Part shown: positions 52,574-61,862 of the stretch, in pieces
Numbering within the stretch: the first letter of the stretch is position 1
Layout of the letters: each line of letters starts with the position of its first letter
DNA from: Bacteroidales bacterium
Lineage (GTDB): Bacteria > Bacteroidota > Bacteroidia > Bacteroidales > UBA932
Assembly: GCA_028690215.1 (NCBI GenBank)
Contig: JAQVBQ010000006.1
Coordinates: 1-64,000, forward strand
Reading direction: 5' to 3'
Length of the DNA: 64,000 nucleotides
Program-made: the position numbers and the translations under genes
The notes under the pieces: model-generated
The model's input: the letters and a program-made list of their open reading frames with translations, nothing else
Database searches by the model: none
Told to the model about the DNA's origin: nothing

Positions 52574-52841
52574 AAACCACAAGTGGTGTAAATAGAAAAG
52601 CCCCTAAATAAAGGGTCGTAAGAAGTTTTTGCTTGAAAGTGTAATTATATCACTGCAATTTTATGAATGACACATGGGGAAAAGGCTGATTAACAAAGAA
52701 ATATATTTTTATATATAAAGATATATTTTTAAATTCACTCCCGGAATCAATTATAATATAATGAATTGCGCAAGCTATTTCAGTATAATGATTCAAAACG
52801 GTTCATATATCGGGTCTATTTATTCGTTGAAAACCCATAAC
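52574..52841. other. AT-rich upstream region of the MG2/plug gene
   Basis: Holds a small CCACAAGTGG palindrome and very AT-rich tracts (ATATATTTTTATATAT). An open frame reaches back to 52761 but its first 27 codons do not look like a protein start. No confident promoter box. Confidence 0.4.
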
Positions 52842-55208
52842 ATGAAAAAAATATTTACTCTTATTGCATTACTTACTATATTATCATCAGGGGTATATGC
52901 ACAGAACACTGACTCATTGAGGGTCCGCTATGACTATTTCTCTCAATATCTCTCTCCGGAGAAATTGTACCTGCATATAGACAGAAACATTTTTACACCG
53001 GGTGAGACAATATGGTTCAAGGGGTATCTGGAAAACAAATCCTACCAATCGGTGATGCCGACAAGCAATTACGTCTATGTAGAGCTTCTGAGGGATTCAG
53101 TTATTTCAAGGGTTTTGCTGAAGAAATCGGAAGATGGTTTCACCGGACAAATGGTATTGCCGGATGATATTGCCCTTGGTGAGTATATCCTTCGAGCATA
53201 CACGAATTGGAACAAGAATTTGCCTGCCGAATATATGTTCTATTCTAAAATCCGCATAGTGGGCTCTGAAGGAGTATCAGAAAAGGAGACAACCCGCAAA
53301 AAACCAGATCTGAAAATTGACTTTTATCCTGAGAGCGGGCGCTATTTTGCCGGGACCATGACCACCATGGCTTTCAAGACCAATTACAGCAACCTCAAAG
53401 GAGTAATAAAGAACAGTAAGGATGAAAAGATTGCTGATTTTTGCACAGAGCATAATGGCATGGGAAGATTTATGTTTTTACCTGCAGAGGGAGAGCGATA
53501 TTATGCTGAAATATCATCTGATGTAAAAAGTGATGCTAAGTATACACTCCCGGACCCATCCATTGAGGGAGGGATGATCAACATCCGGTACAAGGATGAG
53601 GAGATAATAATTCACTCTTTCTTATTGAAAGAAACAGCATCGTTAATCCTCCACAATGGATCTGAAATCTACTATTGCGAACCTGTTGGCGCAGGTTCCA
53701 ATCTCGTCAGGGTTGCGGAAAAGGGCCTTGCAAGAGGTATCAACCACGCAATACTTATGTCGCCTGAAGGAACGATACTGGCAGAGAGGCTGTTCTTCAT
53801 TTATGAGAGTGACAATGTTGGGATTGACCTGAATTTTGACAAGGATCAATACAAAACAAGGGAGAGGGTTGTTGTAAGTACAACACTGAAGGACACTGCC
53901 GGTCAACCCGTTGCAGGAGAGTTCTCTGTATCCGTGATTGACGGTAATTTCAAACTCTTTTCACAGGAAGAGAGCATCGATTCATATATGCTAATTTCCA
54001 GCGAGCTGAAAGGAAAGATCAATGATCCCGGTTTCTATTTTAACAGGCTGATTCCGTTAAAAGAGAGAAAGAGTGCTGCAGATCTTCTAATGATGGTTCA
54101 GGGGTGGAGGTACTATGACATGGAGAATTTATATAGTCACCATCCTCAAGTTAAGTATGGGAAGGAGTTTAATCAATCTATTTCCGGGTATGTGAAATCT
54201 GCCAATAACAATAAATCAGAAACTCTTTCATTGACTTTATTCTCTTCGGATATCGGGTATTATTATAAAGGGAGCTTCTCCGGCAATGATTTTTATATAG
54301 ACAGTCTTGATTTTCAGGATGGGACCAGGTTTTTCATTCAACCTGAGGGAAAATCTCGGAGAAAAGAGTTTATTGTAAACACAGATAATGACCATACTGC
54401 GTCGCTGATTGAATATGACAAGTTGTACCAAACAACTATGGTTAACTCGGATCAGAATAGTATAAAAAATGAGATACCCGTCATTTATAATGACTACATA
54501 AGACTTAGGAAATTAAATGAGGTTGTGTTGACAGAAAGTGCATACTATAAGCCTAAGCATAACCCCTCTCCATACGGACAACCTCTCGAGAGACGTAGCG
54601 TTAAGGAGAGGGCGGATCTCAAAAAAGATGATAACGAAGATGTCATAGATTATATTGTTGAGAATAATCCTGGTTTTTTCAAAAGCGGACTCAGTATTGA
54701 TGCAGATCAAAAAATATATAGCCAGAAGAGCGCAACTGTTGTTCATAAATTTGAATATACTTCAATCGGTAAAAACGAGCCTATACTATTCATTGATGGT
54801 TTAAAGCAAGAAAGTACATCTAATCTGAAAGGTCTCTCTGTGCGGGATATAGAGACACTAGCAGTGCTTAGAGGTAATGATGGCGCACTATACGGATCTG
54901 TATGGGGCGTAATTATGATAACAACTCGCAGGGGAGATACAGAGAAACAAGTTGATAAATCAAACGGCATAAAAATAAGTCCTTTGGGCTGGCAAAAACC
55001 AACCAGATTCTACTCTCCAGTTTATGACACCGAAGAGTTGTATACTAATCCAAAACCCGATTACAGGACAACCCTTTATTGGAATCCTTCAATTAAAACC
55101 GACAGGAACGGAATCGCCACATTTGAGTTCTACACTTCAGACTACAACAATCCATTTGTCATAAGAATCGAGGGTAAAACAGACGATTGCAGGTATATAA
55201 GATATTAA
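52842..55208 (+). CDS. Secreted MG2-like protein with TonB-receptor plug domain
   Basis: A 788-residue protein with a signal peptide (cleavage near VYAQN, about 20). An MG2/macroglobulin-like beta domain follows (YLHIDRNIFTPGETIWFKG at about 43-61), with further beta domains. Near the C-terminus is a plug-like segment typical of TonB-dependent receptors (PILFIDGL..., then VLRGNDGALYGSVWGVIMITTRRG), but no 22-strand barrel follows; the end is another beta domain. I start at ATG 52842 because it begins a normal signal peptide. Probably envelope-associated; the exact role is unknown. Confidence 0.8.
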   Translation: MKKIFTLIALLTILSSGVYAQNTDSLRVRYDYFSQYLSPEKLYLHIDRNIFTPGETIWFKGYLENKSYQSVMPTSNYVYVELLRDSVISRVLLKKSEDGFTGQMVLPDDIALGEYILRAYTNWNKNLPAEYMFYSKIRIVGSEGVSEKETTRKKPDLKIDFYPESGRYFAGTMTTMAFKTNYSNLKGVIKNSKDEKIADFCTEHNGMGRFMFLPAEGERYYAEISSDVKSDAKYTLPDPSIEGGMINIRYKDEEIIIHSFLLKETASLILHNGSEIYYCEPVGAGSNLVRVAEKGLARGINHAILMSPEGTILAERLFFIYESDNVGIDLNFDKDQYKTRERVVVSTTLKDTAGQPVAGEFSVSVIDGNFKLFSQEESIDSYMLISSELKGKINDPGFYFNRLIPLKERKSAADLLMMVQGWRYYDMENLYSHHPQVKYGKEFNQSISGYVKSANNNKSETLSLTLFSSDIGYYYKGSFSGNDFYIDSLDFQDGTRFFIQPEGKSRRKEFIVNTDNDHTASLIEYDKLYQTTMVNSDQNSIKNEIPVIYNDYIRLRKLNEVVLTESAYYKPKHNPSPYGQPLERRSVKERADLKKDDNEDVIDYIVENNPGFFKSGLSIDADQKIYSQKSATVVHKFEYTSIGKNEPILFIDGLKQESTSNLKGLSVRDIETLAVLRGNDGALYGSVWGVIMITTRRGDTEKQVDKSNGIKISPLGWQKPTRFYSPVYDTEELYTNPKPDYRTTLYWNPSIKTDRNGIATFEFYTSDYNNPFVIRIEGKTDDCRYIRY

Positions 55209-55216
55209 TATACCTT

Positions 55217-56674
55217 TTACAATCCTATTGTTTGCTGTTTTTGCACGAACGTATTGTGACCGACGATATATGCATATATAGCAGCCGGAATGAATTGTAA
55301 TCTTATTTTTTGGAGTTGTTTTTCTCCAAATTTGCTTATTGAGGTAACGATTGCTTCATCGACTTTATTTATTTCCATAAATTGGAGCAACGACTTTAAC
55401 TCTCCTATATGCTCAAAGTATCTGTCTGACCATTTTATCTCAACGGCCCAATTCGGTTTTTGTTTAATAATATCTAGACCTATCAGGTCTACCTCTCCTT
55501 TCTCTCTTCCTTTTGACCAATTGGCATAATAGACATCTGTCTTATCTCTTTGAATCCATTGAGCAAATATTGCGGTTTCTACCATATTCCCAATATTTTC
55601 ATCAAGGAAGCCTAAAGGAGAAAATAGTGCGCATCTAAGGGATGGGTTGGTCAGATATATTTTGAAGGAGGTTACCCTTTGCATCCTTTTCGCGTTGATG
55701 TCTGTCTTGTATACCACTTTTATGAGAAAAGCTGCCTCAAGATATTGAATGTATTTCTTGAGAACATCGATCCTGATATCAGAATCTTGCGACAGCCTGT
55801 CATACGAAAACTCGCTACCGGAGCGGTATGCAATATATATAAATAGCCTGTTCAGTTCTTGTGTGTCGCTGATGCCATATAAGCTCGGAAGGTCTCTTAA
55901 TAAAACTTTGTCAACAATATCGTGCCTTATATATTGTCCAGGATCTGATTTTATTTTATCAGAAAAGACAACTTCGGGATAACCACCAAAGTTGATATAA
56001 TCAAGAAAATTTGTGTTTAACTCTTCAATATTAACAGTGTCGTAAGCAGAGATCTCCTGCCCTTTCCAGCTTATATTCCTTTTAACAATTAATCGGTCTA
56101 GGTTTTTAAGAAGCAAATATTCACTGAATGTTAACGGAGGAAGCATGAAATCAGTAAACCGGCCGGCACCACTCTCACTGCTTTTCTTCTTTAATGCGGC
56201 AGCAGCCGAGCCTGATGCAATAAACTTGACATTCCTGTAACTGTCGCTCATAGACTTAAGGTGAACTTCCCAGTTATCCAGATATTGTATTTCATCATAA
56301 AAGACAAAGAAGTCCTCTGCATTGTCATTTTGCATTAGAGCCTCTCGCGCATACTGAAATATTTGTTCAAGAGAGAGATTGTTATAAATAGGAGTGTCGA
56401 TAGATAGGTATATTATTTTTTGTGGATTGACACCATCTTTCAGTAATTTGCTTATGGAGTGAAAAATCATTACAGTCTTTCCGACACGACGTGGGCCCAT
56501 CAGGACAACAGTTCTACGTATCGACTTCTCAGTAATCAAAGGGTAAAAAAGGTTGATATATGGACGGTGTGTCATCTGTTCGTAGTCAGATGGGATTCTG
56601 CCAGAAATCCACCAGGGATTATCATACTTAAGCCTTGACAAAATTTGTTCCTTTAGAAATCCTTCCAGTCTCAT
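55217..56674 (-). CDS. AAA ATPase with DUF4143 C-terminal domain
   Basis: A 485-residue protein. The AAA_14-type ATPase has Walker A GPRRVGKT (60-67) and Walker B FVFYDE (123-128). The C-terminal DUF4143 region carries a PD-(D/E)xK-like pattern (GEVDLIGL... WAVEIKW), which may bind or cut DNA. Such genes are common as scattered, often mobile-looking, accessory genes; their role is unsettled. It lies inside the repeat-bounded region and has its own -7 box. Confidence 0.88.
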   Translation of the reverse strand: MRLEGFLKEQILSRLKYDNPWWISGRIPSDYEQMTHRPYINLFYPLITEKSIRRTVVLMGPRRVGKTVMIFHSISKLLKDGVNPQKIIYLSIDTPIYNNLSLEQIFQYAREALMQNDNAEDFFVFYDEIQYLDNWEVHLKSMSDSYRNVKFIASGSAAAALKKKSSESGAGRFTDFMLPPLTFSEYLLLKNLDRLIVKRNISWKGQEISAYDTVNIEELNTNFLDYINFGGYPEVVFSDKIKSDPGQYIRHDIVDKVLLRDLPSLYGISDTQELNRLFIYIAYRSGSEFSYDRLSQDSDIRIDVLKKYIQYLEAAFLIKVVYKTDINAKRMQRVTSFKIYLTNPSLRCALFSPLGFLDENIGNMVETAIFAQWIQRDKTDVYYANWSKGREKGEVDLIGLDIIKQKPNWAVEIKWSDRYFEHIGELKSLLQFMEINKVDEAIVTSISKFGEKQLQKIRLQFIPAAIYAYIVGHNTFVQKQQTIGL

Positions 56675-56848
56675 AATCGCAGTTTTTACAAATATAATAA
56701 ATATTATGTTATTAAAATTAAAAAGATGTATAAATAAGGCTCAAAAAATATGCTTAAATGTGCATATTTGTATAAATAAGCATAAAAAGATAAAATCTCA
56801 TGATTAATTTTCACGAGCTCTTTGCCAAATAAAAGAATTGTCAATTTA
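56675..56848. other. AT-rich spacer with promoter of the DUF4143 ATPase gene
   Basis: Very AT-rich; contains the -7 box at 56689 and the short motif GCATATTTG near 56762. No gene seen. Confidence 0.45.
56689..56696 (-). promoter_or_regulatory. -7 box for DUF4143 ATPase gene
   Basis: TATATTTG on the minus strand, an exact TAnnTTTG match 14 bases before the start codon, giving a short leader. Confidence 0.55.
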
Positions 56849-57162
56849 CCTCATAGCCGCTTAACAAGTTAATGTAGAAATACCGGATCAGGGCATTCAG
56901 CCGGAGGGAGCATAGAAAAGGAGCGATTACAGATATAAAGCTGAAAAAGACCTTGGTTTTTTAGCCGGTTTAGCAGCGTGGTTTTCAGGAAAAAATGCGA
57001 GGACCGTTCAACGACCGAAGGGAGGCGTTCCGCAGCATCCTGAAAACCCGCAAGAAACGGCGTTAAGAAAAACCAGCGTCTTTAAAGCTTATATCTGTAA
57101 TGCGAAAAAGGATGGACAGCCCTGAGACGGTATTTTCCACAGTATAAAAGCGGCTAAGAGGC
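56849..57162. repeat. Palindromic repeat, copy D (short unit with hairpin inside)
   Basis: Ends CCTCATAGCCGCTT (56849-56862) and AAGCGGCTAAGAGG (57148-57161) are inverted with one mismatch. A 176-bp hairpin (56926-57101; ends ATTACAGATATA / ATATCTGTAAT) interrupts the core exactly where copy B is interrupted. It is nearly the reverse complement of copy B. No open frame. Confidence 0.85.
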
Positions 57163-57164
57163 AA

Positions 57165-57193
57165 TAAAAAAGCTGCCTAATTACTTAGACAGC
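57165..57193 (-). terminator. Intrinsic terminator after pgk
   Basis: Minus strand GCTGTCTAA-GTAA-TTAGGCAGC (57172-57193) followed by TTTTTT. It closes the pgk transcript just beside repeat copy D. Confidence 0.85.
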
Positions 57194-57264
57194 CTTTCTG
57201 TTTTCAATTTTCACTCTCGCAAATCTCAGAATTTCATCCGATTGCGAAAAACCTTGGCAAGGTC

Positions 57265-58521
57265 TTACTCTTTAATCGCCTTAATTCCCGGAAGCTCAAG
57301 CCCCTCGAGATACTCAAGCATTGCACCACCACCGGTGGATACATAACTTACCTTATCGGCAAATCCCATTTGAGTAACAGCAGCAACAGAATCACCACCA
57401 CCAACGAGCGTGAATACACCCTCTTTTGTTACATCAGCAAGTATGGTTGCAATCTTCTTGGTGCCGACAGCAAATTTCTCCATTTCGAACACACCGACAG
57501 GACCGTTCCAAAGAATAGTCTTGGAAGCACGGATAACCTTCTCCCACTCCTTGATAGAGGATTCAGAGGCATCCATTCCCTCCCATCCGTCAGGAATTTC
57601 ATTGCTAGGGCAAACCTTTGTGTTTGCATCGTTACTGAAATCGTCAGCTATCACAACCTCTCCGGAGTAGAAGAGCTTTACATTCTTAGCCTTTGCCTTT
57701 TCAAGAATAGAGAGTGCAAGCTCCATCTGATCGTCTTCGCAGAGAGACTTTCCGATTTTGCCGCCCTGAGCCTTAACAAATGTGTATGCCATTCCGCCGC
57801 CGATGATCATATTGTCCACAACGTCAAACAGCTTCTCGATAATGCCAATCTTTGAAGAAACCTTTGCTCCGCCAAGGATTGCTGTTACAGGGTGTGCAGG
57901 AGTCTTCAGCACTTTGTCAATCGCAACAATCTCGCTCTCCATTACATATCCGAACATCTTGTCGTTAGGGAAGTATTTTGCAATCAAGGCTGTTGATGCG
58001 TGAGCCCTGTGTGCAGTTCCGAATGCATCGTTTATATAGCAGTCTGCATATGATGCAAGTCTCTTTGTGAAATCTTTCTGTTTCTCCTTAATCTCAGCCT
58101 TTGCTGCTTTCTTCACCTCCTCTGTTACATCTTCAGCAAGTCCGCGTGGTTTTCCCTCCTCTTCAGCATAGAAACGAAGGTTCTCAAGAAGAAGCACCTC
58201 TCCCGGTTTCAGATTCTTTGAAATCTCTTCTGCTTCAACACCCATACAATCAGGCGCAAACTTGATCTTGGTGCCGAGCTTCTCCTCTATTGCCGGAATG
58301 ATATGCTTGAGTGAGTACTTATCTGTCGGTCCTTTTGGTCTTCCAAGGTGTGACATTATTATCAGTGATCCGCCGCCTGCGAGTACTTTTTTAAGAGTAG
58401 GGATGGCAGCGCGGATGCGTGTGTCGTCAGTAATCTGAAACTGTTCGTTCAGAGGAACGTTAAAATCGACACGGACAATCGCTCTTTTGCCTGTGAAGTC
58501 GTAATTATCAATCTTTTGCAT
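57265..58521 (-). CDS. pgk: Phosphoglycerate kinase
   Basis: A 418-residue glycolytic enzyme that makes ATP from 1,3-bisphosphoglycerate. RVDFNVP (18-24), SHLGRPKG and the C-terminal [10 protein letters not shown] phosphate-binding loop are intact. Length is normal for the bacterial enzyme. It is a single-gene unit with its own -7 box and terminator. Confidence 0.97.
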   Translation of the reverse strand: MQKIDNYDFTGKRAIVRVDFNVPLNEQFQITDDTRIRAAIPTLKKVLAGGGSLIIMSHLGRPKGPTDKYSLKHIIPAIEEKLGTKIKFAPDCMGVEAEEISKNLKPGEVLLLENLRFYAEEEGKPRGLAEDVTEEVKKAAKAEIKEKQKDFTKRLASYADCYINDAFGTAHRAHASTALIAKYFPNDKMFGYVMESEIVAIDKVLKTPAHPVTAILGGAKVSSKIGIIEKLFDVVDNMIIGGGMAYTFVKAQGGKIGKSLCEDDQMELALSILEKAKAKNVKLFYSGEVVIADDFSNDANTKVCPSNEIPDGWEGMDASESSIKEWEKVIRASKTILWNGPVGVFEMEKFAVGTKKIATILADVTKEGVFTLVGGGDSVAAVTQMGFADKVSYVSTGGGAMLEYLEGLELPGIKAIKE

Positions 58522-58557
58522 TTGGAAAAATATTTCGTTATCACTCTTTTATCGGGG

Positions 58558-58565
58558 CAAATTTA
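58558..58565 (-). promoter_or_regulatory. -7 box for pgk
   Basis: TAAATTTG on the minus strand, an exact TAnnTTTG match 36 bases before the start. Confidence 0.6.
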
Positions 58566-58630
58566 GGAATAATCTTAGAAAAAGTGTTACCTTAGGCGTC
58601 ATATAATTACACATTTTAAGTTTTTTTGTA

Positions 58631-59560
58631 ATGCTTTTAGAGTATCCTTCCGGTTGGAAAGATTATGAATTGATTGATTCCGGTGATTTTCAGAAACTTG
58701 AACGTTTTGGGAAATACATTTTAATACGTCCCGAACCGAAAGCACTTTGGCAGCCGTCGCTGTCAGAGAGGGAGTGGATGAGTATGGCTCATACCAAGTT
58801 TACCACCGGTGCGGGTTTTGGCAAGGCTGGTAAGGAGGACTCCGGTACATGGCATCCTTTGAAAAAAATGGAGGAGCAGTGGCCGATTACATACGGCAAA
58901 GCCGAATTCTCGTTCAAATTAAGGTTGGGACTTACTTCGTTCAAGCATGTGGGAGTTTTTCCGGAACAAGCGCCGAACTGGGATTATATATATAAAGAGA
59001 CCCGAAATCTGGTAGAACAGAGTAACGGAGTAAAACCGAAAATCCTGAACCTGTTTGCCTACACCGGGGCGGCCTCGTTGGCTGCAAAGGCCGCCGGAGC
59101 CGATGTCACCCACCTCGACTCTGTAAAACAGGTTGTCAATTGGTCAAGGGTTAATATGGAGCTAAGCAAGCTTGACAATATCCGCTGGGTTATAGAGGAC
59201 GCCCTCAGGTTTGTGAAACGTGAGGCAAAGAGGGGAAATGTGTACCAGGGAATAATAATGGATCCTCCCGCATACGGCCACGGACCGGACGGGGAGCGCT
59301 GGAAACTGGATGAGCACCTTTTTGAGATGCTTACAGAGGTCTCCAGAATACTTGCGCCAAAAGATAGTTTTCTGGTGCTCAATTTGTATTCCAACGGTTA
59401 TTCGGCGGTATTGGCAGACACTCTTGTCCGGACCTCTTTCCTCAAGAAGGAGAGTCGAGGTGCAACAAGCGTTGCAGAGCTTCAATATGGCGAACTGGTC
59501 CTCAGGGACGGATTTGAAAAAAATCTACCTTTGAGTGTATTCGTAAGGTTAAAAAGATAA
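58631..59560 (+). CDS. Class I SAM-dependent methyltransferase (RlmI/RlmK-like)
   Basis: A 309-residue protein with a SAM site NLFAYTGAASLAAKAAGADV and the catalytic-type motif IMDPPAYGHGP, which matches RNA methyltransferases of the RlmI/RlmK-like group. There is no N-terminal PUA or THUMP domain, so the exact RNA target cannot be named. It is followed after 21 bases by lgt and is probably co-transcribed with it. Confidence 0.87.
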   Translation: MLLEYPSGWKDYELIDSGDFQKLERFGKYILIRPEPKALWQPSLSEREWMSMAHTKFTTGAGFGKAGKEDSGTWHPLKKMEEQWPITYGKAEFSFKLRLGLTSFKHVGVFPEQAPNWDYIYKETRNLVEQSNGVKPKILNLFAYTGAASLAAKAAGADVTHLDSVKQVVNWSRVNMELSKLDNIRWVIEDALRFVKREAKRGNVYQGIIMDPPAYGHGPDGERWKLDEHLFEMLTEVSRILAPKDSFLVLNLYSNGYSAVLADTLVRTSFLKKESRGATSVAELQYGELVLRDGFEKNLPLSVFVRLKR

Positions 59561-59581
59561 ATTAAATCGCAGATAACAACT

Positions 59582-60466
59582 ATGCTATCATCACTATCAA
59601 TAACATGGGCCCCCTCTCCTGAAATTTTTTCAATTGGGCCTGTACATATCAGATATTACAGTATTCTCTTTGTCTCGGGTTTTATAATCGGCTTCTACAT
59701 ATTCGTGAAGTTTTTCAAGCGTGAGGGGCTTCCGGTGGAGATACTGGATAAACTCCTTTATGCATTGCTTTTTGCTGCGGTTGTAGGTGCCAGACTGGGC
59801 CACTGCCTTTTTTACCAACCTGAATATTACCTCCCGAATCCGATAGAGATTCTGAAGATATGGGAAGGTGGCCTTGCCAGCCATGGTGGGGCAATAGGCA
59901 TACTGCTCACAATGTGGTGGTTCGTGGCGAAATATGGTAAAAAATACCGTTTTGACTTCCTCTGGCTCATGGACAGAATCGGTATCGCAACTGCATTGGC
60001 AGGTTGCCTTATCAGGCTCGGGAATCTTATGAATTCTGAGATTTACGGAAATCCGACAGATCTTCCTTGGGGGTTTATTTTTACCCTAAAAGGCGAGACT
60101 GTCCCGAAGCATCCTACTCAACTATACGAGGCTCTCTCTTACCTTGCTCTATTCCTCGTACTCATGTTCATGTACAGGAAGTGGCTTCCGAAACTTAAGA
60201 GGGGTACTCTTTTCGGAATATTCCTCATAGTCCTTTTTGCCGCACGTTTCCTTATCGAGTATGTAAAAGAGCCGCAGGTGGCATTTGAACAGGGTATGTC
60301 TCTAAATATGGGACAGTTGCTGAGTCTTCCGTTTATTCTGGCGGGTATTGCCCTTGTTATTTACAGCATCAAACGAGGGAAATCGGCTATGATTGAGCCT
60401 TTACCTGTTAAACCGGTAACAGGAGTCTCTCCAAAGGAGAGGCGTCCCAAATCTAAAAGAAGCTAA
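59582..60466 (+). CDS. lgt: Prolipoprotein diacylglyceryl transferase
   Basis: A 294-residue inner-membrane enzyme that adds diacylglycerol to the lipobox cysteine of prolipoproteins, needed for the many lipoproteins in this window. Seven hydrophobic helices and the signature GGLASHGGAIGI and RLGNLMNSEIYGNPTDLPWG are present. The C-terminus has a basic tail. It converges with smpB. Confidence 0.95.
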   Translation: MLSSLSITWAPSPEIFSIGPVHIRYYSILFVSGFIIGFYIFVKFFKREGLPVEILDKLLYALLFAAVVGARLGHCLFYQPEYYLPNPIEILKIWEGGLASHGGAIGILLTMWWFVAKYGKKYRFDFLWLMDRIGIATALAGCLIRLGNLMNSEIYGNPTDLPWGFIFTLKGETVPKHPTQLYEALSYLALFLVLMFMYRKWLPKLKRGTLFGIFLIVLFAARFLIEYVKEPQVAFEQGMSLNMGQLLSLPFILAGIALVIYSIKRGKSAMIEPLPVKPVTGVSPKERRPKSKRS

Positions 60467-60491
60467 AATCTAAGGGATATAATATTGAGGA

Positions 60492-60941
60492 TTATCCTCG
60501 CTCCTGCTCTCTGCGAAGGTCTTTCTCCTTGATTGAGTGTCGCTTGTCGTATTCGCGCTTTCCTTTTGCAAGTGAAATATTCAGCTTTGCAAATCCCTTC
60601 TCTGAAATAAAGAGTCTTGTGGCAACGATTGTCATACCCTTTTCACGTGTGGCACGGAAGAGCTTCCTGAGCTCCTTAGTGGTCAGAAGCAATTTGCGGT
60701 CACGCCTTGGGTCGTGCTTGTTGAATGAACCCCACCAGTAGTCGGCAATATGCATATTCTTTACAAATAGCTCCTTGCCTGCAAAATAGCAATAGGAATC
60801 GGTCAGCGAGGCTTTTCCTGCACGTATCGATTTGATCTCGGTTCCTGTGAGGACAATGCCTGCAGTAAAGCTTTCAATGAATTCATATTCAAATGAAGCT
60901 CTCTTGTTTTTTATCTCTATTTTACTCTTTGCTTTTGGCAT
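60492..60941 (-). CDS. smpB: SsrA-binding protein SmpB
   Basis: A 149-residue trans-translation factor. [35 protein letters not shown] is diagnostic, and the C-terminal [16 protein letters not shown] tail is present. No ssrA gene was found in the window. Its start is 30 bases from the divergent miaA start and the promoters overlap. Confidence 0.96.
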   Translation of the reverse strand: MPKAKSKIEIKNKRASFEYEFIESFTAGIVLTGTEIKSIRAGKASLTDSYCYFAGKELFVKNMHIADYWWGSFNKHDPRRDRKLLLTTKELRKLFRATREKGMTIVATRLFISEKGFAKLNISLAKGKREYDKRHSIKEKDLRREQERG

Positions 60942-60948
60942 GGGAGTG

Positions 60949-60956
60949 CAAAAATA
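60949..60956 (-). promoter_or_regulatory. -7 box abutting smpB start
   Basis: TATTTTTG on the minus strand, an exact TAnnTTTG match that ends 7 bases before the smpB ATG, so the transcript would have almost no leader. Confidence 0.6.
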
Positions 60957-60959
60957 GTG

Positions 60960-60967
60960 TAAATTTG
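60960..60967 (+). promoter_or_regulatory. -7 box abutting miaA start
   Basis: TAAATTTG, an exact TAnnTTTG match, ends 4 bases before the miaA ATG. A TTTG at 60934-60937, inside the smpB start codons, could be the -33 element (22-base spacing). This points to a leaderless miaA transcript. Confidence 0.6.
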
Positions 60968-60971
60968 TCGA

Positions 60972-61838
60972 ATGAACGAAGATTTGATCTGCATATTAGG
61001 TCCAACTGCCTCAGGTAAGACAAAATACGCCGTTAACCTGGCACACAGGATTGGGGGAGAGATCATCTCTGCAGATTCCAGACAAGTTTACAAGGGCATG
61101 GATATAGGTACGGGAAAGGATCTTGCCGAGTATACTGTTGATGGGATTTCCATACCTTATCATCTGATCGATATTGTGGATGCGGGAGAAAAATATAACC
61201 TCTTCAGGTATCAGCAGGATTTTCTGAAGGTCTATTCAGAAATCAGGGAGAGGGGTAAGGTACCGGTATTGTGTGGTGGCACAGGTTTATATATCGATGC
61301 GGTAACAAAAGGGTACTCAATGGCTGAGGTTCCGGAAAACAAGGAGCTTCGCTCTGAACTCGAACAACTGACCATGGAGGAGCTGGTAAAAATGCTGGAT
61401 GGAATGAAGTCCATGCACAACACGACTGACGTTGATACAAAGAAGAGAGCAATAAGGGCCATAGAGATAGAGAAGTATCAGCAAAGCCACCCTGAAATGA
61501 GAAGAAGCGAGGGATTTCCGCTTAACACCAGATTTATCGGAATGCTTGTGAGCAGGGAGGAGAGAGTGAGAAGGATTGACAAAAGGCTGAAAGAGAGGCT
61601 TGAGGGAGGAATGATAGAGGAGGTCAGGAGACTGCTGGAAAAGGGAATCTCTCCAGAAGATCTTATCTATTACGGACTGGAGTATAAGTTTGTCACACTC
61701 TTTATTATCGGTAAACTTACATATAGTGAGATGGAGAGTCAATTAGCAACTGCTATCCATCAGTTTGCCAAGAGGCAGATGACATGGTTCAGAGGGATGG
61801 AGAGAAGGGGTGTCCTGATTGAGTGGGTAGAGCCTTAA
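60972..61838 (+). CDS. miaA: tRNA dimethylallyltransferase
   Basis: A 288-residue enzyme that prenylates A37 of tRNAs reading U-starting codons. The Walker A is GPTASGKT (10-17), with [17 protein letters not shown] and [14 protein letters not shown] following. The C-terminus ends in [13 protein letters not shown], as expected. cstA follows after 24 bases. Confidence 0.95.
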   Translation: MNEDLICILGPTASGKTKYAVNLAHRIGGEIISADSRQVYKGMDIGTGKDLAEYTVDGISIPYHLIDIVDAGEKYNLFRYQQDFLKVYSEIRERGKVPVLCGGTGLYIDAVTKGYSMAEVPENKELRSELEQLTMEELVKMLDGMKSMHNTTDVDTKKRAIRAIEIEKYQQSHPEMRRSEGFPLNTRFIGMLVSREERVRRIDKRLKERLEGGMIEEVRRLLEKGISPEDLIYYGLEYKFVTLFIIGKLTYSEMESQLATAIHQFAKRQMTWFRGMERRGVLIEWVEP

Positions 61839-61862
61839 ATTGAACTTAAATTTAATTGATAT

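Noticed and set aside
51150-57162. Repeats considered as a CRISPR array
   Set aside because: Copies are hundreds to thousands of bases apart, palindromic and of variable structure, with no regular spacers and no cas genes.
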